Source: VRUE01 sp963745915 (GTDB lineage: Bacteria > Actinomycetota > Thermoleophilia > Solirubrobacterales > 70-9). From it: a stretch of 64,000 nucleotides of DNA. A program made the position numbers and the translations under genes. The stretch is taken from contig CAVUZA010000002.1 in the NCBI GenBank assembly GCA_963745915.1, positions 1,302,001 through 1,366,000 of the forward strand, in the 5' to 3' direction. Below, one piece after another: positions 33,895 through 41,886 of this stretch. Every line of letters starts with the position of its first letter. Within the stretch, counting starts at the first letter, position 1. The notes beneath the pieces are model-generated. The model worked only from the letters and a program-made list of their open reading frames with translations, made no database searches and was not told where the DNA came from.

Positions 33895-36186
33895 GTGAGC
33901 CTCTTCGTCGCCTGGGTCGTCTACCCGCTGATCCTCGCCCTGCTCTGCGCCGGCCTCGGCCTGCTGGTCGACGCGATCGCCGGCCGCCGCCTGCCCGGGG
34001 CGCTGATCCTGCCCGCCGGCTTCGCGGCGATGGTCGTGGTCGGGGTGGCGACCACCGCCAGCGACGCGACCGCGGAGCTGACCGTGCCGCTCGTCGTCCT
34101 GCTCGCCGCGCTCGGCGCCGCCGCCGCGGTGCCCTGGCGCTTCGGCCGCCCCGACCCCTGGCCGACCGCCGCCGCCCTCGGCGTCTTCGCCGTCTTCGCC
34201 GCCCCCGTCGTCCTCTCCGGCCACCCGACCTTCGCCGGCTACATCAAGCTCGACGACACCGCCACCTGGCTGGCCCTGACCGACAGGGTGATGGAGCACG
34301 GCCGCAGCCTCTCCGGGCTCGAACCGTCCAGCTACCGGGCGACGCTCGAATTCAACCTCGCCGGCGGCTACCCGGTCGGCACCTTCATCCCCTTCGCCGT
34401 GCCGCAGCGGCTGATCGGCGGCGATCTGGCCTGGGTCTTCCAGCCCTACGTCTCGTTCCTCGCCGCGCTGCTCTCGCTCAGCCTCTGGGAGATCCTCGGC
34501 CGGGCGATCCCCGGCGCCCGCCTGCGCGCCCTGGCCGCCTTCCTCGCCGCCCAGCCGGCGCTGCTCTTCGGCTACTCGCTCTGGGGCGGGGTGAAGGAGG
34601 TCGGCGCGGCGGCCGGGATCGCCCTCGTCGCCGCGGTGGCGCCCGCGGTCGTCCGTGACGACTCCGGCCCGCGCGACACGATCCCCCTGGCGCTCGCCTG
34701 TGCCGCGCTCGCCGGCCAACTCAGCGTCGGCGGCCTGGCGTGGGTCGGCCCGGCACTGCTCGCCGTGGCGGCGATCGCCGTGCAGCGCTTCGGCTGGGGG
34801 GAAGCCATCCGCCTGGCCCTGCCCTTCCTTCTGCTCGCCGGCCTGCTGACGATCCCGGCCGTCGTCGGCGGCTTGCTGCCGCCGTCGGCCGAGCCGCTCA
34901 CCGACCCCAACTCGCTCGGCAACCTGATCGAGCCGCTCAACCCGGTGCAGGTGCTCGGCGTCTGGCCGGCCGGCGACTTCCGCGTCGCCCCCGACTCGAC
35001 GGTCGCGACCGCGGTGCTGGTCGGGCTCGGCATCGCCGCCGCCCTGGCGGGCCTCTGGCTCTGCTGGCGGCGCGGCTGGCTGGTGCCGTTGCTCTACGCC
35101 AGCAGCCTGCTCGCCGCTGTCGCGCTGTTCATCGTCGGCTCGCCCTGGAACGGCGGCAAGGCGCTGGCCACCGCGGCCCCGGTCGTCCTCGCCCTGGCGA
35201 TGGTCGGCGCCGTCGCCCTGCTCCGCCTCGACCGGCTCAGCGGGGCGGCCCTGCTCGCCGTGCTCGCCGGCGGCGTGCTCTGGTCCAACGTGCTCGCCTA
35301 CGGCGGCGTCGACCTCGCCCCCTACGGGCAGCTGCGCGAGCTGCAGACGATCGGCGAGCGCTTCGCCGGCCAGGGACCGGCGCTGATGACCGAATACAAC
35401 CCCTACGGCGCCCGCCACTTCCTCCGCGACCTCGACGGCGAAGGCGCCTCGGAGCTGCGCGGCCGCTCGGTGCCCCTGCGCGGCGGCGGCGAACCGGAGA
35501 AGAGCGAAACGGTCGAAGCGGACGAGATCGAGCTCGAAGCGCTGTTCGAGTGGCCGACCCTCGTCCTGCGCCGCTCGCCGGCACGCAGCCGCCCGCCGCT
35601 GCCCTGGCGGCTGGTCTGGTCCGGTGACTACTACGAGGTCTGGCAGCTGCCCTCCAAGCCGCAGCCGGCGGTGCGCGAGATGCTGCCGCTCGGCGGTCCC
35701 GACAGCCCCGTCGCGGTGCCCAACTGCTCGGAAGTGCTCGGCCTCGGCCAGCTGGCGCTGCTCAACGGCGGCGGCGTCGTCCGCCTGCACGCCGCCCGCC
35801 ACGCGCCCGTCTACGACGCCACCGACGGCAGCCTCCGCCTGCCGCGCGCCGGCCGCTACGCGGCCTGGCTGAAGGGCTCGGCGCGCGGCTCGATCACGCT
35901 CTACGTCGACGGCGAGCGGGTCGGCGAGGTGCGCCAGCAGCTCGAACACGAAGACGGCTACATGCCGCTCGGCGAAGCCCGCCTCGCCCGCGGCGCCCAC
36001 CAGGTCGAGCTGCGCTACGGCGGCGCCGACCTGCACCCCGGCAGCAGCGGCTTCCCCCGTCCCGCCACCGGCCCCCTGCTCTTCTCCCCGGCGGCAGAGG
36101 AGGCCGGCGCCGTGGTCACCGTCCCGGTCGCCGACGCCACCCGCCTCTGCGGCAAGCCCTGGGACTGGATCGAGGCCGAAGGCTGA
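33895..36186 (+). CDS. Large multi-pass membrane protein, GT-C glycosyltransferase-like
   Basis: A 763-residue protein. The first ~470 residues are a dozen or so hydrophobic segments starting MSLFVAWVVYPLILALLCAG. The remaining part is a soluble extracytoplasmic domain. An acidic loop after the early helices (YIKLDDTATWLALTDRVMEHG) resembles the catalytic DD/DE loop of polyprenol-phosphate-dependent GT-C glycosyltransferases. It could glycosylate surface proteins or wall polymers; this is inference. A short palindrome of family 1 follows the stop. Confidence 0.7.
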   Translation: MSLFVAWVVYPLILALLCAGLGLLVDAIAGRRLPGALILPAGFAAMVVVGVATTASDATAELTVPLVVLLAALGAAAAVPWRFGRPDPWPTAAALGVFAVFAAPVVLSGHPTFAGYIKLDDTATWLALTDRVMEHGRSLSGLEPSSYRATLEFNLAGGYPVGTFIPFAVPQRLIGGDLAWVFQPYVSFLAALLSLSLWEILGRAIPGARLRALAAFLAAQPALLFGYSLWGGVKEVGAAAGIALVAAVAPAVVRDDSGPRDTIPLALACAALAGQLSVGGLAWVGPALLAVAAIAVQRFGWGEAIRLALPFLLLAGLLTIPAVVGGLLPPSAEPLTDPNSLGNLIEPLNPVQVLGVWPAGDFRVAPDSTVATAVLVGLGIAAALAGLWLCWRRGWLVPLLYASSLLAAVALFIVGSPWNGGKALATAAPVVLALAMVGAVALLRLDRLSGAALLAVLAGGVLWSNVLAYGGVDLAPYGQLRELQTIGERFAGQGPALMTEYNPYGARHFLRDLDGEGASELRGRSVPLRGGGEPEKSETVEADEIELEALFEWPTLVLRRSPARSRPPLPWRLVWSGDYYEVWQLPSKPQPAVREMLPLGGPDSPVAVPNCSEVLGLGQLALLNGGGVVRLHAARHAPVYDATDGSLRLPRAGRYAAWLKGSARGSITLYVDGERVGEVRQQLEHEDGYMPLGEARLARGAHQVELRYGGADLHPGSSGFPRPATGPLLFSPAAEEAGAVVTVPVADATRLCGKPWDWIEAEG

Positions 36187-36193
36187 CCCCAAT

Positions 36194-36214
36194 CCGCCGA
36201 CGGCCCGTCGGCGG
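36194..36214. repeat. Palindromic element, family 1 minimal copy B
   Basis: CCGCCGACGG-C-CCGTCGGCGG, only the outer stem of family 1 with no inner part. It lies between the convergent GT-C-like and ATPase genes and may double as a terminator. Confidence 0.7.
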
Positions 36215-36215
36215 G

Positions 36216-37454
36216 CTATGCCCACAGCGAGGCGATCGGCGCCGCGACGATTCGCTCGTCGTGCTTGATCGGGAAGCGGCCGGTGTGGAAGACAACCCCG
36301 GCGAGGAAGCGGTCGCCAAGCCGGTCCTTGAGCCATGCCAGGTGCCTGGATGTGTCGCGGTCCGGCGCTGCGGTCGCCTTCACCTCGAAGGCGATGACCC
36401 CTCTCATGCCGAGCTCTGCGACGACGTCGACCTCGCGCCGACCGTGCTCCTCACGCAGGTGGTACAGGGTCGGGCCGGCGCTGCTGTGCGTGCACTCGGC
36501 TCGCAGCTGGGCGGTGACGAACGTGTCGAGCAGGCGGCCCAGCATGTCGCCATCGCGTAGGACCGTGTCCGCATCCATCTTCAGCGCGGCGGCTGCGATC
36601 GCGGGGTCCAGGAAGTAGCGCTTCGGGCCTCGCGAAAGGCGCCGCAGCCGGTTGGAGCTCCAGGCGGGCATCGATTCGACCACGAAGAGATCGCTCAGCA
36701 GCCGCTCGTAGGCGGTGGCGGTCCGGCGGTTGATCTCAGCGGCCCGCAGCAGCGTGTTCTCGGCGGCGATCCCGGCTGTGTTGAGCGCATACGCTTCGAG
36801 ATAGCGCCGCATCCGGCTCGGGTCGCGCCGCGGCTCCAGCTCGATCGCATCGCGGGTGATCAGCTGGTCGACGTATCCCTGCAGCCATTTCCGGCGACCC
36901 TCGGCCTTCATCGACAGCGCCGGGTCGGGGAAGCCGCTTTGCAGGGCGAGGTCGATGTAACCGCGAAGATCGGGCGGGTCGGAGGGCCGGTGCAGCTCAC
37001 CGGTTGAGGCGAGCAGGTCTACCGGGGACGGCCCGTCGACGCCATTGAGAATCTCCCGCACCGTCATCCCGTGCATCGGCGCGCGCACCACCCGCCCGGT
37101 TCCAGGCCATGTGGCAGCTTGCAAATCGGCTCGAACCGATCCGGTGAGCAGGAAACGGCCGGGACGCGATTCGAGATCGACCGCCCTCTTGACCGCGCCG
37201 AGAACCGCAGGCACCTCCTGCCACTCGTCGAGCAGGATCGGCTCGTCGTAGGTTTCGAGTGCGACGTCCGGGTCGGCGAGGAACAGCTCCGCGTCGCGGG
37301 GCCGATCGAGGCGCACGATGCTCGCGGCGAGCCGTGCCGCGGTCGTGGTCTTGCCCGCCGCGCGAGGCCCGGTGATCATCAGCGCCGGCAGCTCGGCAAA
37401 CAGATCGGCCGCAGTTGCGTCGATCAGTCGCGGCCTATAGCCCGAATCGGCCAT
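36216..37454 (-). CDS. AAA ATPase with DUF4143/PD-(D/E)XK-like domain
   Basis: A 412-residue intact member of the family. Walker A is GPRAAGKTTT; Walker B-like PILLDEWQEVP is followed by LLTGSVRADL. A central helical region, the DUF4143 region (LRRLSRGPKRYFLDPAIAAAAL) and a nuclease-like end (GRREVDVVAELGMRGVIAFEVKATA) follow. TAGTCT lies nine bases before the ATG. Comparable genes lie at 15.3, 27.3 and 57.7 kb. The function is unknown. Confidence 0.82.
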   Translation of the reverse strand: MADSGYRPRLIDATAADLFAELPALMITGPRAAGKTTTAARLAASIVRLDRPRDAELFLADPDVALETYDEPILLDEWQEVPAVLGAVKRAVDLESRPGRFLLTGSVRADLQAATWPGTGRVVRAPMHGMTVREILNGVDGPSPVDLLASTGELHRPSDPPDLRGYIDLALQSGFPDPALSMKAEGRRKWLQGYVDQLITRDAIELEPRRDPSRMRRYLEAYALNTAGIAAENTLLRAAEINRRTATAYERLLSDLFVVESMPAWSSNRLRRLSRGPKRYFLDPAIAAAALKMDADTVLRDGDMLGRLLDTFVTAQLRAECTHSSAGPTLYHLREEHGRREVDVVAELGMRGVIAFEVKATAAPDRDTSRHLAWLKDRLGDRFLAGVVFHTGRFPIKHDERIVAAPIASLWA

Positions 37455-37556
37455 GGTCTCAACAGACTACATAAATTCGCCTCCTTTGTATACACTTTTT
37501 CGACAGCGAAAACTGCATCTATTTGCCAGGGGCGGCCTCCGAGTATTCCCAAGCCT

Positions 37557-37603
37557 CCGACGGGCCTAAAACCGACGCATAGCGTCGGTTTTAGGCCCGT
37601 CGG
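37557..37603. repeat. Palindromic element, family 1 copy C
   Basis: Perfect 22-bp arms (37557-37578 and 37582-37603) surround ATA. The outer part is CCGACGGGCCTAAAA and the inner part CCGACGC. It encodes the final residues and the stop of the TetR C-terminal half. Confidence 0.9.
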
Positions 37604-38314
37604 CGGGGTGCTGCGAGTTCGCGACCGAGGATTGCGGTCAGCTCGGGGGTGAGCGCGGCGAGCGTGTCCGCCTCGCCGGCGGCGAGGCGGGTGTGGAGGA
37701 AGGCGAGGGTGGCGTCGATCATCCGCTCGTCGAGGTTGGCGGGGCGGGGCGGGTCCTCGGCGCCGCCGCGGGCGCGGCGCAGGAGGGCGGCGAGGCGGGA
37801 GATCAGCAGCCGCCGCGCGGTGGCGAGCGAGCTCGCCTCCAGCGGCGCCGCCCCGCAGAGCAGCCGCGCCGTCGCCGGCTCCCCCGCCAGCTCCGCCAGC
37901 GCCGCCCCGACCCCAGCCTCCAACCGCCGACGGGCCGATATGTAGCCCTCAGGGCTACATATCGGCCCGTCGGCCCCGAGGTCGGTGGGGCAGGCTGGCC
38001 TCGATTGCGGCGCAGAGGCGGTCGGCGGCGGCGACGTAGGCGGCCAGGGCGCAGTCCCAGAGGTTGCCGAAGTGCTTGTAGAAGGTCGCGGTCGAGACGC
38101 CGGCGGCCTCGCTGACCTGGGTCGTGGTCAGGCTCGCCCAGCCGTGCTCGGCGAGGGACTCGGCCAGGGCGGCGAGCAGGCGGCGGCGCTGGTGCTCGAC
38201 GACGAGGTTCGCGGGGATGCCGTGGCGGCCCGGGGGCAGCGAGCGGGGGAGGGGGGTGCCGGCCGAGAAGGGGCCGTCCTCGGCCTCGCCGGGGAGGACG
38301 CGCAGCTCGGTCAC
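37591..38314 (-). pseudogene. TetR-family regulator split by a palindromic insertion
   Basis: The N-terminal part (38314 down to 37955) has the helix-turn-helix (LTTTQVSEAAGVSTATFYKHFGN) and the LPPGRHGIPANLV lead-in shared with the 39718 regulator. It stops inside the element at 37926-37974. The C-terminal part (from 37923) continues the ligand domain (LEAGVGAALAELAGEPATAR; LDERMIDATLAFLHTRL). Deleting exactly the 49-bp element joins the two in frame as ..RPRG-LEAG.., in line with the intact paralogs. As it stands it would yield a 119-residue HTH fragment and possibly a separate C-terminal half from a TTG. Confidence 0.8.
37926..37974. repeat. Palindromic element, family 1 copy D, inserted in a TetR gene
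   Basis: Perfect 24-bp arms (37926-37949 and 37951-37974) flank a single C. Outer GCCGACGGGCC is shared with copies A-C; the inner GATATGTAGCCCT is different. It introduces a stop codon (TAG) into the TetR gene. Confidence 0.92.
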
Positions 38315-39015
38315 CGCGCCTCACCCTCACGCTCGGCGCGGCGCCGGGCGAGCAGCTCGTGGGTGCGCTCGAACTCCTCGGCCGCCGCCGCGTCGCCGAG
38401 GTAGGAGCCGACCGCCATGTGCATCAGCTCCGGCAGCGCCTCCCAGACGCGCGCCGGGTCGCCCGCCCCGAGCACGTCGGCGAGACAGGCCTCGATGCCG
38501 CCGGCGACGAAGACGCCGGTGCTCGGCGGCGGCTGCTCGCCCTCGTCGATCTCCCCGCGAACGCTGTCCAGCGCCGCGGCCAGGCGCTCGACCGCCTGCT
38601 CGTGCTCGGCCAGCGCCGCGCCGCCGGCGACCTGGACCTCGACGAAGAGCGAGCGGGCGATCGCCGGCCGTCCCTCGACCAGCTCGGCGAGGTGGAGGAG
38701 CCCGGCCCGCAGCGCCCCGCGCCAGCCCGCGGCGGCGACCGCGACCTCGAGCAGCTCGGCCCCGAGCCGCCGCACCCAGGCTACGTAGGCCTGCTGGAAG
38801 CAGTCCTCGAGGCTGTCGAAGTGCTCGTAGAACTGGCGCCGGTGGCTGCCGCTGTACTCGAGCACGGCGCGCACCGAGGCCTCGCGGTAGCCGGCTTCGC
38901 CGACGACCTGCAGGGCGCCCTCCATCTCGCCGGCGCGGATCGTCGCGTCGGGCGTCGCCTCTGCGGTCTCGACCTGGAGCGCCTCCCCGGCGGCCGCGCA
39001 CGCTTCTGGTCGCAT
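38311..39015 (-). CDS. TetR-family regulator
   Basis: A 234-residue protein with an N-terminal helix-turn-helix at about residues 28-75 (GALQVVGEAGYREASVRAVLEYSGSHRRQFYEHFDS) and a TetR ligand domain ending near VWEALPELMHMAVGSYLGD. GAGAGCAG-type sequence precedes the ATG. Its stop overlaps the start of the interrupted TetR gene (GTGA), so those two form an operon, divergent from the two TetR genes at 39126. The target is unknown. Confidence 0.85.
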   Translation of the reverse strand: MRPEACAAAGEALQVETAEATPDATIRAGEMEGALQVVGEAGYREASVRAVLEYSGSHRRQFYEHFDSLEDCFQQAYVAWVRRLGAELLEVAVAAAGWRGALRAGLLHLAELVEGRPAIARSLFVEVQVAGGAALAEHEQAVERLAAALDSVRGEIDEGEQPPPSTGVFVAGGIEACLADVLGAGDPARVWEALPELMHMAVGSYLGDAAAAEEFERTHELLARRRAEREGEAR

Positions 39016-39125
39016 ATGCGCTGCTCTCCTTGTCGCTTCCTTCTCCCGGGAACCCGGGCCGTGAATAGAAACTACTCCTTTTTCTCCAGATATGAAAGCT
39101 TTTTAGAAAGAGCTATGCTCGGCCC

Positions 39126-39725
39126 ATGCAGTACCTCTCGCAACGACTCGCCTCCGATGCGGTCGGCACGCGGGACGCGGCCCCGCCGCGCGACGGCCTC
39201 GCCGCCTCCCAGCGCGAGCGGATCCTCGACGCGACCGAGGCGCTGATCGCCGAGCGCGGCTGCGCGAAGACGACGATCGAAGCGATCGTCAAGGCGGCCG
39301 GCGTCTCCACCGTCACCTTCTACGAGCACTACGCCGACAAGGAGGAGTGCTTCCTCGCCGCCTTCGACCGCGCGGTCGAGGCGCTGCGGGACGCGGTGCG
39401 CGACGCGGTGCCGGCCGGGGCGGAGGGCGAGGCGCGGCTGCGGGCCGGGCTCGAGGCGCTGCTGGCCGCCCTCGACGCCGAGCCGGCGCGGGCGCGGCTC
39501 TGCTTCGTCGAGGCTCAGGGCGGCGGGCCGGCCCTGCGGGCGCGCCGCGAACGGGCGCTGGAGGAGGCGGCGGCGCAGCTCGACGACCCGCTCGGCGAGG
39601 CGCTCGCCGGCGGTCTGGCCTGGCTGGTGCGCGAGCGGCTGGAGCTGGGCGGGGGAGGGAGCGTGCGGGACCTGCTCCCGCAGATGACCGACGCCATCCT
39701 CGCCCCCCCGCTCGCCCATGGCTGA
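39126..39725 (+). CDS. TetR-family regulator
   Basis: A 199-residue protein. Helix-turn-helix at about 20-65 (RERILDATEALIAERGCAKTTIEAIVKAAGVSTVTFYEHYADKEECFLAAFD), then a compact ligand domain. TATGCT ends six bases before the ATG, indicating a leaderless start. It overlaps the next TetR gene by eight bases. The 110-bp AT-rich gap to the divergent TetR pair holds several partial dyads, suggesting mutual or autoregulation. Confidence 0.87.
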   Translation: MQYLSQRLASDAVGTRDAAPPRDGLAASQRERILDATEALIAERGCAKTTIEAIVKAAGVSTVTFYEHYADKEECFLAAFDRAVEALRDAVRDAVPAGAEGEARLRAGLEALLAALDAEPARARLCFVEAQGGGPALRARRERALEEAAAQLDDPLGEALAGGLAWLVRERLELGGGGSVRDLLPQMTDAILAPPLAHG

Positions 39726-40386
39726 GCGCGGGCGCGCGGCGGGCAGGCTCGACCCCTCGGCCGAGCGCCTGCCGCCCGGCCGCCACGGCCTGCCGCGCGA
39801 ACTGGTCGCTCACAACCAGCGCGAGCGGCTGCTCAACGGCGTGGTCGAGGCGGTCGCCGTGCACGGCTTCGAGGCGACGACGATCGGACGCATCGTCGAC
39901 GCGGCGAAGATCTCGCGCCGCACCTTCTACGAGCACTTCCGCAGCAAGGAGGACTGCTTCGGCGCCGCCTACGCGATGATCGACGACCACGTGCGCGGCG
40001 CGATGCTGGCCGCCGGCGACCCGGCCGCGCCCTGGCCCGAGCAGGTCCGCGACCGCCTCGCCGCCCTGCTCGCCATCCTCGCCCGCGACGAGGCCGTCGC
40101 CCGCTTCTACCTGGTCGAGCCGCTGGCCGCCGGCGGCGAGCTGGCCGCCCGCTACCGCGACGCGATGCAGCTGCTGGCCGAGACGATCCGCCCCCAGGGC
40201 GGCCCGGCCGAGATCGACGTCGAAGTCCGCGACCAGGTGCTGATGGGCGGCATCGCCACCCTGATCTCACGCCGCCTCAAAGCCGGCGAAGCCGACCGCC
40301 TGCCGGAGCTTCTCCCGGACCTGGTCGAGCTCTCCCTCGCCCCCTACATCGGCCGCGACGAGGCCCGCCGCTTCGCCTGGGCCTGA
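39718..40386 (+). CDS. TetR-family regulator
   Basis: A 222-residue protein. It begins with the LPPGRHGLPRELVAHNQRE lead-in also found in the split TetR, then the helix-turn-helix (FEATTIGRIVDAAKISRRTFYEHFRSKEDCF) and a ligand domain ending LVELSLAPYIGRDEARR, which matches the headless TetR at 16735. It is translationally coupled to the gene before it. The ligand and target are unknown. Confidence 0.87.
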   Translation: MAERGRAAGRLDPSAERLPPGRHGLPRELVAHNQRERLLNGVVEAVAVHGFEATTIGRIVDAAKISRRTFYEHFRSKEDCFGAAYAMIDDHVRGAMLAAGDPAAPWPEQVRDRLAALLAILARDEAVARFYLVEPLAAGGELAARYRDAMQLLAETIRPQGGPAEIDVEVRDQVLMGGIATLISRRLKAGEADRLPELLPDLVELSLAPYIGRDEARRFAWA

Positions 40387-40442
40387 CCCGGCGTCCTCAA
40401 GCAGCGCGGTCGTCGATCAGGTCCTCGACGACCTGGAAGCGG

Positions 40443-40482
40443 CGGTACAGCGGGACTGTACTGGTACAGTTTCGCTGTACCG
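40443..40482. promoter_or_regulatory. 40-bp nested dyad abutting an ATPase start codon
   Basis: CGGTACAGCG (40443-40452) pairs with CGCTGTACCG (40473-40482), enclosing ACTGTAC-TG-GTACAGT. Overall 17 of 20 base pairs match. The last base is adjacent to the ATG. A TACAGT box at 40465 could be the -10. This is probably an operator for tight repression. Confidence 0.65.
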
Positions 40483-41598
40483 ATGACAGCCGCCAATCCC
40501 TTCTCCTATGACCGGCCGCTCCCTCCGGGCGAGGCGATCGACCGGGCTCAGGAGCGCATCCTGCTCCTCGACCTGGCGACCAGCGGGCAGACCAGCCGGC
40601 TCGCGGCGCCCCGGCGCTACGGCAAGACGACGCTGATCGGCACCCTCGCCGCCGAGCTGCGCGCTCAGCGCTGGGTCGTCTGCGTCGCCGACTTCTCGCG
40701 CTGCCGGGCGGTCGAGGACGCGGCCGAGAGGCTGTACGACGGCTGGCGCCGCGCCCTGGACCGCGATGGCCTGCGCAACCTCTGGCGCAAGGCCAACCGT
40801 GAGCTCGAGGCCAGCGTCGAGGCGGGTGTTCCGGGCATCGCACGCGCATCGGTGCGCGGCCGCCGGGCCGGCCGCGGCGAACGGCCGCTGGCGCGGTTGC
40901 ATGCGCTGCTCGCGCTCCCCGAGCGCGTCGGCTCGGCGCAGCGTCGCACCCTGGTCGTCTTCGACGAGTTCCAGGACCTGCTCACCGCGGGCGACGACCT
41001 CGACGGGCTGGTGCGCAGCCACGTCCAGCACCAGGCCGGCATCGCCTCCTACTGCTATGCGGGCAGCCAGGCGTCGCTGCTGCGGGCGCTGTTCGAGAAT
41101 CGCCAGCGGCCGCTCTTCGGACAGGCGCGCGAGGTGACGCTGGCGCCGATCGCGATCGAGGCGACCGCGGGCTGGGTCGGTGAGCGCTTCGAGCGGGTCG
41201 GCAGGTCGCTGCCTGCCGAAACGGCCCAGGCACTTGCGGCGCGAAGCGGCGGCCATCCCCAGCGCGCCGCGATGGTCGCCCACTTCCTCTGGGAACAGCC
41301 GCGCCTCGACGAAGCCGGCCTGAACGCCGCCGAAGCCGAGGCGCTACGAGCAGCGGGCGGCGAGCTGGAGCAGCTCTGGTCCGGCCTGACCCGGGCCCAG
41401 CGTCAGGTCCTCGGCGCCGTCGCCGAAGGCGAGCCGCAGCTGCTCGGGGCGGCCTCGCTGCAGGCGATGGGCTTGGGCAAGAGCACGGCGCAGCAGGCTC
41501 GCGACGTTCTCGTCGCCGAGGGCCAGATCAGGCTCGAGGCCGGCCGTCCCGCTGCTGTCGACCCGTTCCTCGCCCCGTGGCTTCGGGCGAGTAGCTGA
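40483..41598 (+). CDS. AAA+ ATPase, ORC/Cdc6-like fold
   Basis: A 371-residue protein: FSYDRPLPPGEAIDRAQERI, Walker A APRRYGKTTL, Walker B TLVVFDEFQDL, a sensor strand YCYAGSQASLL, a lid helical domain, and a C-terminal winged helix (LTRAQRQVLGAVAEGEPQLL...GLGKSTAQQARDVLVAEGQI). Unlike the four other ATPases in the window it has no nuclease-like tail. Such stand-alone ATPases accompany mobile or defence genes; the role is unknown. A family 3 palindrome lies 30 bases after the stop. Confidence 0.78.
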   Translation: MTAANPFSYDRPLPPGEAIDRAQERILLLDLATSGQTSRLAAPRRYGKTTLIGTLAAELRAQRWVVCVADFSRCRAVEDAAERLYDGWRRALDRDGLRNLWRKANRELEASVEAGVPGIARASVRGRRAGRGERPLARLHALLALPERVGSAQRRTLVVFDEFQDLLTAGDDLDGLVRSHVQHQAGIASYCYAGSQASLLRALFENRQRPLFGQAREVTLAPIAIEATAGWVGERFERVGRSLPAETAQALAARSGGHPQRAAMVAHFLWEQPRLDEAGLNAAEAEALRAAGGELEQLWSGLTRAQRQVLGAVAEGEPQLLGAASLQAMGLGKSTAQQARDVLVAEGQIRLEAGRPAAVDPFLAPWLRASS

Positions 41599-41628
41599 CG
41601 CACCGCCTCGCCTGACCCGCGAGCCCGT

Positions 41629-41680
41629 GGACGTGCCGTCCCAGGGAGGTCATTTTCGACCTCCCAGGGACGGCACGTCC
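41629..41680. repeat. Palindromic element, family 3 copy A
   Basis: The 23-bp arms (41629-41651 and 41658-41680) have one mismatch and loop ATTTTC. The outer part is GGACGTGCCGTCCC. The first 24 bases from GACGTG match the copy inside sdhB read on its coding strand. Confidence 0.88.
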
Positions 41681-41741
41681 GTTCTAGGCGCGCCGCAGAG
41701 CGCAATCTAGAGCCGAAAACCTTCTTAACAGAAACTGGCAC

Positions 41742-41770
41742 TTGCATTCAGAAAACGATTCTTTTATGCT
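41742..41770 (+). promoter_or_regulatory. Promoter of surface locus 2
   Basis: TTGCAT (41742-41747) and TATGCT (41765-41770) are 17 bases apart in an AT-rich region. Transcription would start near 41777 and include the whole conserved leader. Confidence 0.6.
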
Positions 41771-41802
41771 GCCGGCATAGCCCGTTTGCAAGAGCGGGCC
41801 CC

Positions 41803-41886
41803 AACAGGGACATAACCGAGCCTCGAGGAAGCCGCAATGGGAAGCGGCGGGCAGAGGGGCTCACGGGACAAGGAGAAGAGATTTCG
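41803..41886 (+). promoter_or_regulatory. Conserved structured leader RNA, copy 2
   Basis: 81 of 84 bases match copy 1 at 18092. The outer stem is 41818-41824 with 41856-41862, the inner hairpin 41831-41835 with 41844-41848, loop AATGGGAA. The first 32 bases of the coding region are also identical. Confidence 0.6.

Noticed and set aside
37557..37603. Family 1 palindromes as ordinary Rho-independent terminators only
   Set aside because: No T-run, and one lies in the middle of a coding region, so termination cannot explain the family, though some copies may also terminate.
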